DNA from: Theobroma cacao
Taxonomy: Eukaryota; Streptophyta; Magnoliopsida; Malvales; Malvaceae
Assembly (NCBI RefSeq): GCF_000208745.1
Contig: NC_030859.1
Location: 8,074,446 to 8,138,445 of the forward strand
Length of the DNA: 64,000 nucleotides
Direction: 5' to 3'
A program made the translations under genes and the position numbers. Of the stretch, positions 58,711 through 64,000 are shown piece by piece. The notes under the pieces were generated by a model, which worked only from the letters and a program-made list of their open reading frames with translations, was not told the DNA's origin and made no database searches. Each line of letters opens with the position of its first letter. The stretch's first letter is position 1.

Positions 58711-59552
58711 TGGTTGTAGAAAAGGATTTCTAAGTGATTAAAGAGGTTTTCGAGGATAAATGAGTTCTAATCTTTTAAGCAAGTGGTTTTCCTTGCAATA
58801 TTCTTTAAAAGAGTTTTAAAAGGCTATGTTATATGATCATTATGGTAATGATGTTGAATGTGTGAATCACATGTATTTACAATTGCATGGTTAAGAAAAA
58901 CTCTTATCGTTTGGCTTGTCCCCTTCCTTATATCCACTCACAGAGTCTTTGTGACTCACATGTTATTTTTCTTCACTATTTTTGTTGCAAATCAGTGATA
59001 GCACTCTTTTGCTAGCAGCCAGTGTCATAGAGACGTGATCCGTTCATTCCTCATCGATAGGTGCCTAGTAGCCTCTTGATGCGTAGGGAGTCAGGTCACG
59101 CTCCATTGACGAGTTAGTCTATGTTATGTTTATGTTTACAGACTATGAACATGTTTTATGGATTATGAGTATGTTACAATAATGTGGCCAAATGTTTGGG
59201 CATATTACATTATCAATGTTATGTTAAATGTATAAAGTGGCTTAAGAACCTATATGGACACCTGAGGGTGTTGAGACATGTGAATATTATGGTTCACCCA
59301 AAACGTGGCATCCTAATGATTTATGAAATGTTTGCACTTACACTAATATATTGAGAAGTTATATATATGTGTAATATTGCATATGACAGTATGCTTGAGT
59401 TGATAGTGTATACCTATGGATGCTTATGTATGCTTCCGTATGGATGAATGTGTAATGATGTATATTAAAAAAACTTGATTGGACCTAGTGGGCTATGCCC
59501 ATCTAAGTTCATGCGCCAGTCATGTTCCATCACAAAATGGGATGTGAAAAAG

Positions 59553-59573
59553 TTGGTATCAAAGCTCTAGGTT
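59553..59573 (+). other. Element E2 primer-binding site
   Basis: 'ttggtatcaaagctctaggtt', three bases after the LTR end; initiator tRNA-Met type with one change. Confidence 0.85.
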
Positions 59574-59625
59574 CATAGGGTCCTAGGTTTTTCTTGATTG
59601 TCAGCTAAATGTTTGGATTTGTATG

Positions 59626-61040
59626 TGTGAGACCTTGTCAAGCTCGATTAAAAGACAGTATTGTACCGAGTGGTACAACTAAGTTAAATCGAGACTTGAA
59701 CTAGTTCAAATAGAACTTCTAAGAGGAAATTGAAAATTTTGAAACCTACAGAATGGCTTAGAATAGTGATTCAGAGTTCAAGGTCCAGTTTGGAGTCCAT
59801 CAGGAAAATTGACCGATTAGGGACAAAACGGTCATTTTACCATGTGATGATAAAATGGAGATTTCTAGCCAAGATTTGATCACATTTGACCAAGAATAAT
59901 TATATGAGATATAATTATGATTATTGGAGTATAAAATGATGTTTAGTAGTGAAAAATTATGATTCCCGATATTTTTGGAGCATAAGGGCAAAATAGTAAT
60001 TTTGCCACTAGAGGACTAAACGAGAATTTTTATAAAACAAATTTTGTCCCATTTGGTTAATATTGATCAATATTAGTGTTATTTGAGGTTGAAAAGTAGA
60101 AATAATGTGATTCTGGTACATTTCGGAGTATAGGGGTAAAATCGTAATTTTTTCATCTCAGGGGCAAATCGGTAAATTTTTCACCCCAGCACTTGTCAAG
60201 ACCAAGGGATTTTAATTGTGGTAGGATTGGATAAGTACCAGAATATTTGTGGTGGAAAATTAAGAAGAAAAAGTAAAAAATTAAAAAATTAGGCCAATAA
60301 GCATGTGACACGTGGCATGCTTGATTATTTTATTATTTTCTATAGAAATCAGCCCATTAAATCCCCAATTCTCTCACCATATTCTTCCTAGGCAACCAGC
60401 AACAAGAACAAAGGAAGAACAAAGGGAAAAACAAGAAAACCTAGGTGGAAATTCAAAGAAAAAGTGAAGAAATCNGGATAAGTACCAGAATATTTGTGGG
60501 GGAAAATTAAGAAGAAAAAGTAAAAAAATTAAAAAATTAGGCCAATAAGCATATGACACGTGACATGCTTGATTATTTTATTATTTTCTATAGAAATCAG
60601 CCCAGTAAATCCCCAATTCTCTCACCATATTCTTCCTAGGCAACCAGCAACAAGAACAAAGGAAGAACAAAGGAAAAACAAGAAAACCTAGGTGGAAAAT
60701 CAAAGAAAAAGTGAAGAAATCAAAGAAACAAGCTATGTAAGTTAGAATTTCTTTAGTTCTCCTTGATTCCTAGCTTACCCATGCTTTTGTCCTTGATTTC
60801 CATGGTTGAATATTGAGTCATCATGATGAATTCAATTCTGAAAATGGGTATGGAAGAGGATTGTTGTTGGAATAATTTGATTTAGACTATGTTAGTGTTT
60901 ATGGATAGTTAAGCATGGTTATGAACAAAAACCCAAAAGAAATATTCAATTTCTCTGGGGTTCCTTGTTGGCCGAACCATGAGGGCTGAATATCAATGGG
61001 GGATTGTGTTTATTTCAAGGAAAATGGCTTAGGGAGGATT
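59626..61040 (+). mobile_element. LTR H2, partial
   Basis: Begins TGTGAGACCTTGTC in the E2 leader and follows H1 (41990 onward) for about 1.2 kb: 'gaactagttcaaata', 'ttttgccacta', 'ggggtaaaatcgtaatttt' and 'aaatcagcccattaaa'. The second half of the LTR is absent; the sequence passes into gag at about 61040. An N and a 246-bp duplication lie inside it. Confidence 0.75.
60229..60721 (+). repeat. 246-bp duplication on both sides of an N
   Basis: 60229-60474 and 60476-60721 are near-identical (about eight differences, some G-to-A), with the single undetermined base at 60475 between them. Probably an assembly artefact of overlapping or haplotypic contig ends. Confidence 0.85.
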
Positions 61041-62300
61041 GATACCCTTACTAGTGCACAGATAGAGGGATAAGGTCTTGAAGTAGTAGTTGAGGGATAG
61101 GCTCTCTAGGTAGTACTACAACTAGGGCAATGACTTTAAAGGATTTAGCTACCAGCTTACATGGAGTTAGTTAGACCATGGAGCTTTTTACTTAGGAGAT
61201 CTTGGATCTGAGGCAACAAAGTGATGATTGTCTTATTGTCTAGGCATCCCCTGAGTTACAAAGTTAGGGTGACCAGCCATAGGTTAGTATGGATAGAGTT
61301 GGGACCGAGGTTTAGCTATTGCAGTTCATGAAACTAAAACCTCCTACATTTTTTGGATCAGATGCATCAGAAGATACCCAAGATTTCTTAGATGACATTG
61401 AGGTCATATGTAATGGCTTGAGTTGCACTAGCACTCGGATGGTGGAGCTAGTTGCATTTAGGTTAGGTAGAAAAGCCTGGCAATGGTATGATCAGTTATG
61501 TAAAGGTAAAGTACTTGATGCTACATCGATTGCTTGGTAAGAATTTAGTATAGTTTTTCGAGAGAGTTTTCTATCTATGAGTGTAAGAGAGGCTAGAGCC
61601 TATGAGCTCGAGATGTAGGTACAAACTCCTAGATGATAGTGCTAGAATACAGTATTAAGTTTACTGAGGTGTCCTGGTATGCATCCTACTTAGTGGTTAC
61701 TGAGGAGATAAGGGTTGTGAGGTTTGTTAATGGATTAGTAAGACCTTTATATAAGGCTGTAGCTCCCTAAGAGTTCACAGATTACTCTAATGCAGTGAAC
61801 TATTCTCAAAGGCTAAAGATAAAGGATATGAAGACTAAAGGAAGGCAAGATAAGCCCAAGAGGGATAGGATTGAGGGCTAACAAAGAGGTTCACAAATAT
61901 CCTAATAGGGGAGTAATTTTTGTGGTAGTTCTAAGAAGAGTAAGAAGGCTTCCACACCACCAAGGTAGTAGGCTATAGGATAATCTTAAAGGGATAGAGC
62001 ATTATTTTCTTCATGTGGTAAGAAGCATAAAACACAATGCCTCTAAAGATACACTTCATGCTATTCTTGTGGTTTGATTGGTCATTTTGCTAGAGATTCT
62101 CCCAATAGTCGGAGATCTCAAGGAATGACTCAGGGTTAGACACAACCAGCTTTACCTACCTTTCCTATTGTTGCATAGAATATTAGAGAGGTTGGAGCAG
62201 GTAGAGGCTAAGGTGTTGGTAATGCATTCCAAGACAGAGGATCTAAACCTTAAAGGACAACTAGTTGAGGACAAGCGAAGGTTTATGCTCTGACTAGACA
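61041..62300 (+). pseudogene. Ty3/gypsy gag, stop-rich
   Basis: Gag reading with LKDLATSLHG, then the open segment 61319-61540: LKPPTFFGSDASEDTQDFLDD, VELVAFRLGRKAWQWYDQL. It continues through WxEFSIVFRESFLS to two Cys/His motifs (CGKKHKTQC and CYSCGLIGHFARDS, about 62010-62100); in the second the last Cys is Ser. Most stops are TAG or TAA where gag normally has Gln, which points to C-to-T decay. It lies just upstream of the protease in the normal order. Confidence 0.82.
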
Positions 62301-64000
62301 AAATGCACGGGCATCCAACATAGTTGTTACAGGTTCTCTACCTATTTGTTTTGTAGATGCACGAGTATTGTATGACTTTGGTGCTACACATTCGTTTGTA
62401 TCCCTATACTTTGCATCTAAATTTGGTATAGAGCACTCCAAGAGGGAGCAAGACTTGGTAGTTTCCATGCCTTTAAAATATGTGTTTAAGGCAAGGTATG
62501 AGCATAGAGATTGTATGGTCCGGATTGGGAGTGAAAATGCTTCGATAAATTTAATTTTTCTAGACATGTTGGAGTTTGATGCGATATTGGGTATGGACTA
62601 GTTGTCACCCAATTGTGCTATTATTGATTACCACTACAAGGTGGTACACTTTAACTATATGGGGGAGAAACTGTTCAGTATCCAAAGGGATCGTAGTATG
62701 GTGATGGATAGCATGATTTCAACCTTAGAGGTTAAAAGTTTGATTGGTCATGGATGTTAGGGATTCTTGGTATTAGTTAAGGATAGCTAGATGGTGGTGA
62801 GTGAGGTGGCTGACATGCCAATTGTGAGGGAGTTCACTGATGTGTTTCACGAAGAGTTGCCAAGATTAACCCCAGATAAAGATATAGAGTTTTGTATGAA
62901 CTTGGTATAGGGTACGAGTCTGATATCTATACTACCGTACCAAATGGCACCAACGGAGCTTAGAAAGCTCAAGGATTAGCTAGAGGACTTGTTAGACAAG
63001 GGGTTCATTTGTCCTAGCTTGTCATCATGTTGTGCACTAGTGCTATTCATAACGAAAAAGGATGGATCAATAAGATGGTGTATAGATTACCGACAATTGA
63101 ACAAGGCGATGGTGAAGAATAAATATCCTTTTACCACGCATTGATGACTTGTTTGATTAGCTCTAGAGAGCCCAATATTTTTCTAAGATTGACTTAAGGT
63201 CAAGCTACCATCAGTTGAGAATTAGGCAAGAGGATGTGTCTAAGACTGCCTTCTGTACTAGGTATAGGCATTATTAGTTCTTGGTGATGTTGTTCAAACT
63301 TATGAATGCCTTAGCTACTTTTATGGACAAGATGAATCGAGTGTTCAAGTCATACTTGGATAAGTGTGTGGTGCTATTTATAAATGATATATTGGTATAC
63401 TCGAGGAGTAAAGAGGGGCATGAGCAGCATTTGAGGATAATGCTCTAGACTTTGAGAGAGCACAAGTTATATGGCAAGTTCTCTGAATGTTAGTTTTGGC
63501 TTGATAATGTTAGCTTCTTGGGCCACGTAGTACCTAAAAAGGGTGTGATGATGGACCCAAAGAAGATTGAGGTCGTACAGAAATGGCCAAACCCTACCTT
63601 ACTATTTGAGATATGGAGTTTCCTAGGGTTGGTCGGATATTATAAGAGATTCATTAAGAATTTTTCAAAGATAATAACTCCCATGACTAAGTTGACACAA
63701 AAGGGATTCAAGTTTATATCGACAACTGCATGTGAAGAGAGCTTTGGGAAGCTCAAGACTTGTCTTACCATAACTCCAATATTAAGTTTGCCATGGGGAT
63801 TAGGGGGTTACACAGTTTATTATGACGCCTTGCGAGTAGGACTTGGACATGTATTGATGCAACATGGTAAGGTGATTGCGTACGCATCACAACAGCTCAA
63901 GAGGAATGAGCAAAATTACCCTACCCATGATTTAGATATGGTTGCTACAGTGTTTGCCTTAAAGATTTAGAGGCATTATCTGTATGGTGAAATGTGTGAG
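62301..64000 (+). pseudogene. Ty3/gypsy pol: protease, reverse transcriptase, RNase H (runs off window)
   Basis: Protease: DFGATHSFVS (catalytic Asp present, next Ser replaced by Phe) and ILGMD at 62368-62601. Reverse transcriptase: [23 protein letters not shown] (about 63035-63105), a frameshift after KYPF near 63130, then [15 protein letters not shown] at about 63360-63405, where the catalytic YVDD-type motif reads FIND. Tether and RNase H: 63518-63970, [13 protein letters not shown], then [15 protein letters not shown] and AYASQQL. A stop at 63968 precedes RHYLYGE. The integrase would lie beyond the window. The gene is clearly dead. Confidence 0.88.

Larger units (their letters stand above)
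56313..59549 (+). mobile_element. LTR E2 (complete copy of the E family LTR)
   Basis: About 3.24 kb, TATGAAATCCCAC...GGATGTGAAA (decayed TG...CA), then a primer-binding site. It aligns with E at 22257-22368 and 29043-29162 for its start and with 15380-17748 for the rest. TATA box 'tataaatacc' at 56981. Two clusters of paired palindromes, one just upstream of the TATA box and one 1.6 kb downstream. Confidence 0.9.

Overview
This is nuclear DNA from a flowering plant, most likely a eudicot. It is AT-rich, it carries one intron-containing gene with an OTU deubiquitinase product, and nearly everything else is retrotransposon. A single N at 60475 marks an assembly join. No bacterial-type features, tRNA/rRNA genes or CRISPR arrays were seen. 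The family is uncertain; TATCGATA-rich LTRs vaguely suggest Malvales, which is only an impression.

Layout. 1-1268: an inverted, partial LTR (family K/J). 2377-3058: a 682-bp TIR element (MITE-like) with a long hairpin core. 5829-8144 (minus): a five-exon OTU-domain cysteine protease gene, the only convincing host gene, with a GC-rich first exon, a TATA-like box and two G-boxes upstream. 8.7-11.5 kb: AT-rich intergenic. 11.55-12.3 kb: a decayed LINE tail. 12.33-13.23 kb: a probable copia-type LTR. 13.26-15.37 kb: the 3' end of an Athila-like element (A').

15.4 kb to about 53.7 kb is one nested structure. Element E (LTR, PBS, gag, 3' LTR) is interrupted by element D at 18700, by a near full-length L1-type LINE at 22383-29028 (14-bp target duplication), and by element C at 29163. 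C is interrupted at 32489-51201 by Athila-like element A (TSD ATTGG). A is interrupted at 38934-49874 by element B (TSD TGGCT). The only ORF of B is interrupted by two solo LTRs, H1 (41990-44812, TSD ATACC) and J (45215-47856, TSD ACTGC/ATTGC). That is five levels (E>C>A>B>H1/J), each supported by broken sequence that rejoins across the insert; A, B, H1, J and the LINE also have matching target duplications.

53.7-64 kb holds three consecutive plus-strand LTRs (G, E2, H2), two with primer-binding sites, then a Ty3/gypsy gag-pol pseudogene that runs off the window.

How the parts work together. None of the elements looks autonomous here: A has gag and protease but no RT or integrase; B has only a plant-transposon-protein ORF; the LINE and terminal gag-pol are full of stops and frameshifts. 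The most unusual signal is regulatory. Several LTR families carry clusters of short palindromes (for example ATGTATCGATACAT, TCTATCGATAGA, TCTCGCTRCAGCGAGA) set in pairs about 20-22 bp apart, usually just upstream of the TATA region. In A, A' and J these sit beside a shared module of about 130-190 bp found in otherwise different LTRs and in both orientations. This looks like an exchangeable LTR cassette.
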